19,774 nt of DNA from DAOTYX01 sp034434635 (GTDB lineage: Bacteria > Chloroflexota > Anaerolineae > B4-G1 > DUEL01): the NCBI GenBank assembly GCA_034434635.1, contig DAOTYX010000022.1:1-19774 (forward strand). The letters run 5' to 3'. The notes below the pieces were generated by a model. That model searched no databases, was not told the DNA's origin, and worked only from the letters and a program-made list of their open reading frames with translations. Each line of letters starts with the position of its first letter. The first letter of the stretch is position 1. Positions 1 through 6,150 of the stretch are shown piece after piece. The translations under genes were made by a program, and so were the position numbers.

Positions 1-651
1 GAGGACTACATCCAGGCCGCCGCTGCCGAGCCAGCGATGGAGGAGAGCGCCATCTTCGACCAGGTGGTGGACATCGTCGTCAGCGGCGACTACGACTACT
101 ACATCTACGACCTGGTGCCCCTGGGCCACGCGCTCTACTACCTGAGCATGGCCAGCGTCTACGACCAGTGGATCGGGAAGATCACCAAACTCCGGGAGGA
201 GATGCAGGAATACGCCCAGGTCGCCGCGCTCATGCGTCGGGACGAGGAGATGGAAGAGGACAAGATCCTGGCCGAACTGCAGGACATCCGCTACCGCATC
301 AACACCTCCTCCAGCATCCTGACCGACCGGGAGAAGACCGCCTTCTTCTTCGTCGTCGTCCCCGAGGAGATGATCATTCTGGATACCGTCAAGGCAGCAG
401 GACTGTTCGCCAGGTTCCAGGTGCCTATCTCCGGCTACATCGTCAACCGGGTCATCCCGGCAGAACTGGAGCAGCAACGGATCCCGGAGTACCTGCGTAA
501 CCGCATCCAGATGCAGAAGAGATACATGGGCGAGATCCAACAACGGTTCGGCGATCAGGTGCTCTCGTATGTCCCGGAGTTCGAGCGGGACATCACGGGC
601 CTGGAGATGATCCGACGAGTGGCGGAAGCAATGTTCGGAGGTGCGGGATGA
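1..651 (+). CDS. ArsA/Get3-family ATPase, 3' part (5' end outside window)
   Basis: The frame is open from the first base, so the N-terminal half with the P-loop and switch I lies outside the window. What is visible aligns along its length with the C-terminal two thirds of the next gene: an 'YIYDLVPLGHALYYL' switch II segment, a helical insert, 'LTDREKTAFFFVVVPEE', 'YIVNRV', and a C-terminal 'RNRIQMQKRYMGEI' segment. In the ArsA/Get3 family switch II normally reads D-T-A-P-T-G-H. Here it is D-L-V-P-L-G-H, so both Thr residues are replaced while the Gly-His is kept. Family members are cytosolic dimeric ATPases that handle oxyanions or deliver tail-anchored proteins; the substrate here is unknown. 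The stop overlaps the next ATG by 4 bp, which indicates translational coupling. The family call is firm and the function is not. Confidence 0.85.
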   Translation, partial: EDYIQAAAAEPAMEESAIFDQVVDIVVSGDYDYYIYDLVPLGHALYYLSMASVYDQWIGKITKLREEMQEYAQVAALMRRDEEMEEDKILAELQDIRYRINTSSSILTDREKTAFFFVVVPEEMIILDTVKAAGLFARFQVPISGYIVNRVIPAELEQQRIPEYLRNRIQMQKRYMGEIQQRFGDQVLSYVPEFERDITGLEMIRRVAEAMFGGAG

Positions 652-1622
652 TCGAGAAGTCCATGACCCAATTCATCCAGGAACATCCAGGCCTGAAGTA
701 CGTCTTCTTCGGCGGTAAGGGCGGCGTGGGGAAGACGGTGATGGCCGGCACCGCGGCGCTGTGGTTCGCCCGCCAGGGACGGCGTACTCTCCTGGCTTCC
801 ACCAACCCCGTCCACTCTCTGAGCGGCCTGCTGCGTCAGGATGTCTTCGGCAAGCCCACGGCGGTAGAAGGCGTCCCCAACCTCTGGGCCTACGAGATCG
901 ACACCCGCGACACCATCGAACGCTCGAAGCGCGAGATCCGCGAGAAGATCGAGTGGTTCCTCAAGTACGCCGACATCCGGGCGAAGACGGACGAGTTCGT
1001 GGAATCGGCCACGATGAACCCGGCCTTCGAGGAGTCGGCGATGTTCGAGAACATGATTGACCTCATGTTCGAGGACCAATACCAGGTCTACGTCTTCGAC
1101 ACCGCCCCCACGGCCAACGCTCGCCGCCTCTTGGGGATGTCCGGTGTCTACTCCATGTGGGTCAACAAGATGGTCCAGAGCCGCCAGGAGGCCATGACGC
1201 TCAAGGAACTCCTCTCCTACAGCAAGAAGAAGCAGGAGAAGGACCCGTTGATGGATTACCTGCTGCGCTTCCGCGACCGCATGCAGCATGCCAAGGAACT
1301 GCTGACGGATGCGGAGAAGACGGCCTTCTTCTTTGTGACGTTGCCGGAGGCGCTGCCGATCGCCGTCATCCGCCGCTTCATCAACTGGTTCGACGAGTTC
1401 GGCATCCCGGTGGGCGGCGTAGCGGTCAACATGCTGATCGACCCGCAGGTGGCCGGGGAGAACCCGCCGGAGTTCGTCCGCAACCGCATCGCCATGCAGG
1501 CGGAGTACATGGAGGAAATCTGGCAGTACTTCCCGAACGTCCGCGCTCTGGTGCCGCTCTTCGAAGTCGAGGTCCAGGGCGTGCCCATGCTGGAACGTAC
1601 CGCGACCTACCTGTTCGCCTGA
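648..1622 (+). CDS. ArsA/Get3-family ATPase, single domain, with Asp-to-Asn in switch I
   Basis: A 324-residue single-domain ArsA-family ATPase. The deviant Walker A 'GGKGGVGKT' is at residues 22-30 and switch II 'FDTAPTANARRLL' at 150-162. The 'LTDAEKTAFFFVTLPEALP' segment, 'GGVAVNMLIDP' and the C-terminal 'RNRIAMQAEYMEEI' match the upstream partner. The segment after the second strand reads 'ASTNPVHSLSGLL' (50-62). ArsA and Get3 have S-T-D-P at this place, where the Asp (D57 in yeast Get3) is needed for ATP hydrolysis. The codon here is aac, so N53 is unambiguous in this sequence. Switch II lacks the usual Gly-His after DTAPT, which the partner retains. The start overlaps the previous stop (ATGA), so the two are probably made together and may form a heterodimer. 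No arsenic-resistance genes (arsB, arsD, arsR) are visible nearby, so arsenite export is not supported. Confidence 0.92.
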   Translation: MIEKSMTQFIQEHPGLKYVFFGGKGGVGKTVMAGTAALWFARQGRRTLLASTNPVHSLSGLLRQDVFGKPTAVEGVPNLWAYEIDTRDTIERSKREIREKIEWFLKYADIRAKTDEFVESATMNPAFEESAMFENMIDLMFEDQYQVYVFDTAPTANARRLLGMSGVYSMWVNKMVQSRQEAMTLKELLSYSKKKQEKDPLMDYLLRFRDRMQHAKELLTDAEKTAFFFVTLPEALPIAVIRRFINWFDEFGIPVGGVAVNMLIDPQVAGENPPEFVRNRIAMQAEYMEEIWQYFPNVRALVPLFEVEVQGVPMLERTATYLFA

Positions 1623-1631
1623 CGGTAGACA

Positions 1632-2267
1632 GTGAGGTTACCCGTGCACCCTTCTCTGCTGATCCTGTTGGTGGGCTTTCTCTACATCCTGGGCTTCAAT
1701 GGCCTCTCCTACGTGCGTCATCAGGCGATCTCTGTCCGCTTCCTGGCCGAGGGGTTGCTCATCACCGGGTTGGGCGCGGCCCTGGCGCTGCTCGTCCCCT
1801 TTCACCCCATCCTGTTCCTCCTGGCGGTCTATCTGATCACCATGCGTGTGCGGCTCCTCATAGACCTGGGGAGCAGCATGGCCGCGCGGGGACGGCCCGA
1901 CCGGGCGCTCCGCCTCTTCGACCTGGCCCTGCGCCTGGGCGCCGACCTCCCCAGCCGACGGGTGGCCGAGATCAACCGCGGGGCAGCCTTGCTGCAGATG
2001 GGGCAGCCAGAGGAAGCCTACCAGACCCTTCGCCCGGTCGTCACCGAACCGGGGGTTCGGCTAGGCCCCAAGTACCAGGCGGCAGCCTGCTACAACCTGG
2101 GCCTGGCCTGCCGCCGCACCGGGCGAGAGGCGGAGGCCGTCCAGCGCTTCAACGAGGCCATAGACGCGCTGCCAGGCTCCATCTACGCTCAGGCCGCCAG
2201 GAAATCACTGCGCAGACGGGAGGGAACGTCCCCCTCCGAAGCGGAACCCCCTTCCGAAGAAGCGTGA
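1632..2267 (+). CDS. Membrane-anchored TPR protein
   Basis: A 211-residue protein with hydrophobic segments at about residues 7-22, 38-55 and 58-72. These are followed by a cytosolic-looking helical region with TPR-like repeats at about 78-104, 113-135 and 150-181 (for example 'YNLGLACRRTGREAEAVQRF') and a charged tail rich in Glu, Ser and Pro. TPR domains bind other proteins. It lies 9 bp after the second ArsA-family gene, so it may be a membrane partner of that pair, but this is inferred only from position. The start is uncertain. GTG at 1632 gives the longest frame, but GTG at 1644 has a GAGG 6 bases upstream and is at least as plausible; it would remove four residues. Confidence 0.75.
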   Translation: MRLPVHPSLLILLVGFLYILGFNGLSYVRHQAISVRFLAEGLLITGLGAALALLVPFHPILFLLAVYLITMRVRLLIDLGSSMAARGRPDRALRLFDLALRLGADLPSRRVAEINRGAALLQMGQPEEAYQTLRPVVTEPGVRLGPKYQAAACYNLGLACRRTGREAEAVQRFNEAIDALPGSIYAQAARKSLRRREGTSPSEAEPPSEEA

Positions 2268-2289
2268 CTCGAACTCGAGGGAGGTCTTT

Positions 2290-2799
2290 ATGTCATTCTC
2301 AGACCTGATTCTCCAGCGCTACAGCGTGCGTGCTTACCGGCCCAACCCGGTGGAGGAGGAGAAACTGCAGCAGGTGCTCGAAGCGGCGCGGATGGCTCCC
2401 ACCGCCGCCAACCGCCAGCCTTTCCAGGTCCTCGTCATCCACACCCGGGGACGGGAAGAGGAACTGCGCCGGATCTACAACCCCAAGTGGTTCGTCGAAG
2501 CGCCCATGGTGCTCTGCGTCTGCGCGCTCCCTGCCCAGGCCTGGGTGCGCAAGGATGGCAAGAACTACGCCGACGTGGATGCGGCGATCGTGATGGACCA
2601 CATGACCCTGGCGGCGACGGAGTTGGGGCTGGGCACCTGCTGGATCGGCGCGTTCGACCCCGCCGCGGCGCGCCAGGTGCTGGGCCTGCCGGACGATGTC
2701 CAGCCGCTGATCTTCACCCCCCTGGGCTACCCCGCCGACCAGCCCAAGCCAAAGGCGCGCAAGCCGCTGGCAGAACTGGTACGGTATGAGCGCTGGTGA
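2290..2799 (+). CDS. Nitroreductase-family FMN oxidoreductase (first of a tandem pair)
   Basis: A 169-residue nitroreductase-family protein of short type. It has the N-terminal FMN phosphate-binding motif 'RYSVRAY' (10-16), 'APTAANRQP' (36-44), 'GLGTCWIGAF' (113-122) and 'TPLGYP' (143-148), all in the family order. These enzymes bind FMN as dimers and use NAD(P)H to reduce nitro compounds, quinones or other electron acceptors; the substrate cannot be read from sequence. A clear GGAGG ends 5 bases before the ATG. It overlaps the next gene, a paralogue, by 14 bp. Confidence 0.9.
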   Translation: MSFSDLILQRYSVRAYRPNPVEEEKLQQVLEAARMAPTAANRQPFQVLVIHTRGREEELRRIYNPKWFVEAPMVLCVCALPAQAWVRKDGKNYADVDAAIVMDHMTLAATELGLGTCWIGAFDPAAARQVLGLPDDVQPLIFTPLGYPADQPKPKARKPLAELVRYERW

Positions 2800-3412
2800 C
2801 CCCCAGGCCACGCTGGCCCTGCTCAAGGGACGAAGGAGCATCCGTCGCTACCGGCCTGACCCCGTGCCCGACGAGATGGTCGAGCAACTGCTGGAGGCCG
2901 GGCGATGGGCGCCGTCGGCCAGCAACCGCCAGCCATGGGCCTTCATCGTCATCCGCGACGAAGCGGTGCGCCGGGAGGTGGCCCAGCACGCCGCTTACTA
3001 CTTCGTCCGCTGGGCCCACGTGGACGAGGCACCGCTGCTCATCGTCCTCTGTGGCGACGCCCGCAACCGCATCTACCGTCAATTCCTCCACGAGGACATC
3101 GGCCTGGCCGGATCGCAGATCATGCTCCAGGCGCACGCGCTGGGATTGGGCACCTGCTGGATCGGCGGGTTGGACCGCCCTGCCCTGGCCGCCATCCTCA
3201 AGGTGCCGGAGGGCATGGAAATCATCGGCCTGCTGACGGTGGGCTTCCCCGCCGAGGATCCGCCGCCTCCCCCGCGCAAGCCGCTGGCCGACATCGTCCA
3301 CTACGAGGTCTACGGCAACCGCAAACCCGGCGCGGGCGTAACCACCGGCCGCATCCAGGCCGGGCCGCTGGGTATCCTCCTGCGTCGGCTGCGGATTCGC
3401 TTCCGCACCTGA
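2786..3412 (+). CDS. Nitroreductase-family FMN oxidoreductase (second of a tandem pair)
   Basis: A 208-residue paralogue of the preceding gene. It has 'GRRSIRRYRPD' (15-25) for the FMN phosphate, 'APSASNRQPWAF' (42-53), 'GLGTCWIGGL' (120-129) and 'LLTVGFPAEDPPPPPRKPL' (149-167). About 30 extra C-terminal residues, basic and hydrophobic (from 'VYGNRKPG' onward), are absent from the first copy. The shared 'GLGTCWIG' and overlapping reading frames suggest tandem duplication and possibly a heterodimer. A REP-like repeat begins 10 bp after the stop. Confidence 0.9.
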   Translation: MSAGDPQATLALLKGRRSIRRYRPDPVPDEMVEQLLEAGRWAPSASNRQPWAFIVIRDEAVRREVAQHAAYYFVRWAHVDEAPLLIVLCGDARNRIYRQFLHEDIGLAGSQIMLQAHALGLGTCWIGGLDRPALAAILKVPEGMEIIGLLTVGFPAEDPPPPPRKPLADIVHYEVYGNRKPGAGVTTGRIQAGPLGILLRRLRIRFRT

Positions 3413-3422
3413 CCTGCACCCG

Positions 3423-3545
3423 ATAACCCTGTGGCACCCCTGCGGTGGCGGGGCGGCATCGGGATGCCGCCCCTACGGTACAATCAACCCGTAGCCGACG
3501 CATCCCATGCGGCGGCGGGGCGGCGTGGGGGCCGCCCTGCGGTTA
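3423..3545. repeat. REP-like intergenic element, two GC-rich hairpins
   Basis: The first hairpin at 3450-3473 has an 11-bp perfect stem, GGGGCGGCATC, closed by a 2-nt gap. On the - strand its stem directly follows GTA, giving the GTAG tetranucleotide that flanks REP sequences linked to RAYT transposases. A second hairpin at 3518-3537 (GGGCGGC, 6-nt loop, GCCGCCC) repeats the theme. The 34 bases at 3446-3479 and the 13 bases at 3423-3435 recur exactly at 19300-19333 and 19229-19241. It fills the space between the nitroreductases and ftsY and could also end transcription. No RAYT gene is in the window. Confidence 0.75.
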
Positions 3546-3572
3546 TTCAGACAGACACCCAAAGGAGCGCCA

Positions 3573-4466
3573 ATGCGCAGCCTGTTGCAAAGCCTGACCC
3601 GCACCCGTAACGCCGTCTTCAGCCGCCTGGCGGCCGTCTTGGGCACCAGCGAGGTCACCCCCCAGACCTGGGAGGACCTGGAGGCGCTGCTGATCCAGGC
3701 CGATGTCGGTGTGGAGACGACCGCCGAGATCATCCAGCGCCTGCAACGGCGGGCGCGGGATGAGGCGATCCTCCGCGCCGACAGCCTCCGCCAGGCACTG
3801 GTCCAGGAACTCCGCAGCATGCTGCCCGATCCGCCGCCGCTCAACCTGGGGCGCGGCGCGCCCGACGTGCTGCTGGTGGTGGGGGTCAATGGCTCCGGCA
3901 AGACGACGAGCATCGCCAAACTGGCCTACCACTACCGCCGGGAGGGCCGACGGGTGTTGCTGGCTGCTGCTGACACCTTCCGCGCCGCGGCGATGGACCA
4001 GTTGCGCATCTGGGGCGAGCGGGCCGGCTGCGAGGTGATCGTCGGGCCAGAGGGAGGCGATCCCGGCGCGGTGGTCTTCGACGCGGTGCAGGCGGCGCGC
4101 GGGCGAGGCTTCGACCTGGTGATCGCCGACACCGCCGGCCGCCTGCACACCCACCACAATCTGATGGAGGAACTGCGCAAGGTCGCCCGCGTGGCCGGCA
4201 AGGCCGCCGAGGGCGCACCCCACGAGACGTTCCTGGTGCTCGACGCCACCACCGGCCAGAACGCCCTCAGTCAGGCGCGCCACTTCCTGGACGCGGTGCG
4301 CGTCACCGGAGTGGTGCTGGCCAAACTCGACAGCACCGCCCGCGGCGGCATGGTCTTCGCCATCGCCCACCAGTTGCGGTTGCCGGTGCGCTTCGTCGGC
4401 ACTGGCGAGGGCATCGAGGACCTGGCCCCCTTCGACGCTGAGACCTTCGTGCAGGGCCTTCTGTAA
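3573..4466 (+). CDS. ftsY: Signal recognition particle receptor FtsY
   Basis: A 297-residue SRP-type GTPase. The N-domain four-helix bundle spans about 1-85. The G-domain carries G1 'GVNGSGKTT' (104-112), 'DTFRAAAMDQL' (134-144), G3 'DTAGRLHTHHNLMEEL' (186-201), 'DATTGQNA' (224-231), G4 'AKLDSTARGG' (250-259) and the closing 'GTGEGIEDLAPFD' (276-288). 'DTAGRLHTHHNLMEEL' and the short N-terminus identify FtsY rather than Ffh, as there is no M domain. FtsY docks ribosome-SRP complexes at the membrane. It lacks the long acidic A domain of E. coli FtsY, as in many non-proteobacterial forms. The ATG at 3573 is chosen because AAGGAG ends 5 bases upstream. A longer in-frame extension to 3507 would run through the REP hairpin and is rejected. 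Confidence 0.97.
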   Translation: MRSLLQSLTRTRNAVFSRLAAVLGTSEVTPQTWEDLEALLIQADVGVETTAEIIQRLQRRARDEAILRADSLRQALVQELRSMLPDPPPLNLGRGAPDVLLVVGVNGSGKTTSIAKLAYHYRREGRRVLLAAADTFRAAAMDQLRIWGERAGCEVIVGPEGGDPGAVVFDAVQAARGRGFDLVIADTAGRLHTHHNLMEELRKVARVAGKAAEGAPHETFLVLDATTGQNALSQARHFLDAVRVTGVVLAKLDSTARGGMVFAIAHQLRLPVRFVGTGEGIEDLAPFDAETFVQGLL

Positions 4467-4487
4467 CTATCCCCTCTGCCCAATCAT

Positions 4488-4516
4488 TTGCCAAAAGCCT
4501 TCTCGTGGGGTATCAT
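4488..4516 (+). promoter_or_regulatory. sigma70-type promoter for the ZIP transporter
   Basis: TTGCCA (4488-4493), a 17-bp spacer and TATCAT (4511-4516) form a good housekeeping promoter in the gap after ftsY. Transcription would start near 4523, inside the Fur-type box that follows, which is a typical arrangement for repression. Confidence 0.65.
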
Positions 4517-4537
4517 TGAGAATGACTATCGTTATCA
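4517..4537 (+). promoter_or_regulatory. Fur-family (Fur/Zur/Mur) operator
   Basis: GAGAATGACTATCGTTATC at 4518-4536 matches 15 of 19 positions of the classical Fur box GATAATGATAATCATTATC, with T and A extending the dyad at 4517 and 4537. It starts one base after the -10 box, so a bound repressor would cover the transcription start. The downstream gene is a ZIP metal transporter, which fits Fur-family metal control. The box alone does not show whether iron, zinc or manganese is sensed. Confidence 0.7.
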
Positions 4538-4756
4538 GCACGTAAATAGCCGAGACCCGCCCGCGCGGCGCGGATGGTCATCCGCGCCAGAGTTTCGGGC
4601 GCCGGCCAGGCGGTGAGACTAACCCGCCAGGTCATGGCCTGCCCGGCTGCCGGCGCGGGCAGACGGTTACCAATCCGCCGGCAATTCGTACACCTTCGGC
4701 ACCCTGGACCGCGAACCACACCCGGCAGGAAGGCCACTGCACCGGGGGGAGGTAAA
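4523..4756 (+). promoter_or_regulatory. Long structured 5' leader of the ZIP gene, candidate RNA regulator
   Basis: About 230 nt separate the predicted transcription start from the GTG. A perfect 9-bp hairpin (GGCGCGGAT, GGTC loop) lies at 4567-4588 and a weaker GGCGG/CCGCC stem at 4609-4628. A pattern of two interleaved stems follows: 4639-4645 pairs with 4656-4662 (CTGCCCG/CGGGCAG), and 4649-4655 pairs with 4676-4682 (GCCGGCG/CGCCGGC, extendable by one U-A pair). This is the geometry of an H-type pseudoknot with loops of 3, 0 and 13 nt. I recognise no known riboswitch class. GC-rich DNA makes chance stems common. Confidence 0.4.
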
Positions 4757-5563
4757 GTGAACGCTATCCTGAACACCTTTCTGCTCAGCCTGACCGCCGG
4801 TCTCGCCACCGGCCTGGGTGGGTTGATCGCCGTGCTCTTCAAGCCGGGCCGCCGGTCGTTCGGTCTCCTGATGGGCTTCGCCGGCGGCGTGATGATCAGC
4901 CTTTCATTTCTGGAACTGGTCAACGAAGCCTGGCAGATGAGCGGCTTCCTGGTGGCCACGGCAGGCTTCGGCCTCGGCGCCCTGTTCATGTTCCTGATTG
5001 ACGTCCTGGCCCCGCACATCCGCTTCGGCGAGACCGAGCAGCGGGGCACCGGGCCGGGAAGAGGGATGTTTGGCCGACATGGCCGACATCGCCATCGTGG
5101 CCAGATCACCAACCCCGACCTCCTCCGTACCGGCCTGTTGATCGCCATCGGCATCTCGATCCACAACACCCCCGAGGGAATCGCCGTCGGCGCTGGTTAT
5201 GCCCACGCGCCCAGATTCGGCCTCTTCATCGCCCTGGCGATTGCCCTGCACAACATCCCTGAGGGGATGGCGACAGCCCTGCCGCTATGCCAGGCCGGCG
5301 TCTGCCGGACGGACTCCGTCCGCACGGCTCTGCTCTCAGGGTTGGCCGAGCCGATTGGCGCCGTGGTGGCGGCGCTTCTGCTGACCTCCTTCACGAACCT
5401 CATCCCGGCGGCACTGGCCTTCGCTGGCGGGGTGATGGTCTTTATCACGCTGGACGAACTGATGCCAGCAGCACGCGAGTACGGCCACCAGCACTTTACC
5501 GCGATGGGGATGATCCTGGGGGCCATCGGCGTCTTCCTGCTCTCTGGCATTTTGGGCGTCTAG
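4757..5563 (+). CDS. ZIP-family divalent metal transporter
   Basis: A 268-residue membrane protein of the ZIP/ZupT/GufA family, which imports Zn2+, Fe2+, Mn2+ or Co2+. The two metal-site motifs are 'HNTPEG' (136-141) in TM4 and 'HNIPEG' (165-170) in TM5. About eight hydrophobic segments are visible, and a loop before TM4 contains the His-rich 'GRHGRHRHRG' (107-116), a typical metal-binding loop. GTG at 4757 is chosen because GGGGGAGG lies 4 bases upstream. The frame stays open to an ATG at 4574, but that extension is Arg-rich, has no membrane character and runs through the structured leader. A Fur-type operator and promoter precede the leader. The next gene handles corrinoids, so cobalt is a possible substrate, but zinc is the family default. 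Confidence 0.92.
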   Translation: MNAILNTFLLSLTAGLATGLGGLIAVLFKPGRRSFGLLMGFAGGVMISLSFLELVNEAWQMSGFLVATAGFGLGALFMFLIDVLAPHIRFGETEQRGTGPGRGMFGRHGRHRHRGQITNPDLLRTGLLIAIGISIHNTPEGIAVGAGYAHAPRFGLFIALAIALHNIPEGMATALPLCQAGVCRTDSVRTALLSGLAEPIGAVVAALLLTSFTNLIPAALAFAGGVMVFITLDELMPAAREYGHQHFTAMGMILGAIGVFLLSGILGV

Positions 5564-5572
5564 AGGTATAAT
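5544..5572 (+). promoter_or_regulatory. Possible internal promoter before the corrinoid adenosyltransferase gene
   Basis: A perfect TATAAT at 5567-5572 overlies the end of the ZIP gene and the short gap. A weak CTGGCA (4 of 6 to TTGACA) lies 17 bp upstream at 5544-5549. Transcription would start only about 6 bases before the ATG at 5585, giving a nearly leaderless message, even though an AGGAG lies at 5574-5578. Transcripts reading through from the ZIP gene would use that AGGAG. Confidence 0.35.
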
Positions 5573-5584
5573 CAGGAGCCGAAG

Positions 5585-6109
5585 ATGGGTGAGCGCACCG
5601 GCTACGTTCAGGTCTACACCGGCGACGGCAAGGGCAAGACTACTGCTGCCCTGGGCCTGGCGCTGCGCGCTGCTGGACACGGCCTGCATACCTACATCGG
5701 CCAGTTCATGAAGGGCCAGCCCTACGGCGAACTGGTCGCCCTGCGCGACCACCCGTTCATCACGATAGAACAGTATGGCGACCCGCGCTGCATCCGCCGC
5801 GAGGAGGTCACCCCGATGCACGTGGCCCAGGCCCACGCGGGGCTGGAGCGCGCCCGCGCGGCCATGCTCTCCGGCCAGTATGACCTGGTGGTGCTGGACG
5901 AGGTCAACGTGGCGGTCTGGTTCGGACTGCTGGCCGTGGCAGAAGTGCTGGCCCTCCTCGACCAGCGGCCGGCGTCGGTGGAGATGGTCCTCACCGGCCG
6001 CCGCGCGCCGCAGGAGTTGCTGGAGCGCGCTGACCTGGTGACCGAAATGCACGAGGTGAAGCACTACTACCAGCAGGGCGTGATGGCGCGGGAGGGGATC
6101 GAGTGGTAA
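5585..6109 (+). CDS. cobO: Corrinoid (cob(I)alamin) adenosyltransferase, CobA/CobO/BtuR type
   Basis: A 174-residue enzyme that transfers the adenosyl group of ATP to cob(I)alamin or cobyrinate diamide, making adenosylcobalamin. The family P-loop 'YTGDGKGKTTAALGLALRA' is at 11-29, the Walker B-like 'YDLVVLDEVNVAV' at 99-111, 'LTGRRAPQELLERADLVTEM' at 136-155, and the terminal 'EVKHYYQQGVMAREGIEW' matches the CobA/CobO C-terminus. It is of usual length for the family. It lies 21 bp after the ZIP gene and 41 bp before menA. The rest of the cobalamin pathway is absent, so it may act in salvage; the FecCD-type ABC cassette further on could be the importer. Confidence 0.95.
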   Translation: MGERTGYVQVYTGDGKGKTTAALGLALRAAGHGLHTYIGQFMKGQPYGELVALRDHPFITIEQYGDPRCIRREEVTPMHVAQAHAGLERARAAMLSGQYDLVVLDEVNVAVWFGLLAVAEVLALLDQRPASVEMVLTGRRAPQELLERADLVTEMHEVKHYYQQGVMAREGIEW

Positions 6110-6150
6110 GTCAATAAAAAACCAAAACACAGGAGGAATCTCAAAGAACT

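Noticed and set aside
1..1622. Arsenite resistance operon
   Set aside because: No arsB, arsR, arsC or arsD is nearby, and the Cys metalloid site of ArsA was not recognised.
1157..2308. Long overlapping reading frame of 383 codons across the second ArsA gene
   Set aside because: It is a high-GC frame shadow; the ArsA and TPR frames have clear motifs over the same DNA.
2290..3412. BluB-type dimethylbenzimidazole synthase, suggested by nearby corrinoid genes
   Set aside because: The motifs fit general nitroreductases and I see no BluB-specific features; the corrinoid gene is more than 2 kb away.
3479..3484. TACAAT as a -10 box for ftsY
   Set aside because: No acceptable -35 lies 16-18 bp upstream; that DNA is the REP palindrome.
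3507..3572. Longer FtsY start
   Set aside because: It would encode the REP hairpin; ATG 3573 has AAGGAG at good spacing.
4523..4756. Cobalamin riboswitch in the ZIP leader, suggested by 'GGCCACTGC' and the adjacent corrinoid gene
   Set aside because: The B12-box consensus (AGCCAGGAGACCTGCC-like) is missing and GCCACTG lies at the far 3' end without the expected upstream elements.
4574..4756. N-terminal extension of the ZIP transporter
   Set aside because: The extension is Arg- and Pro-rich, has no ZIP homology and crosses the structured leader, while GTG 4757 has a strong Shine-Dalgarno site.
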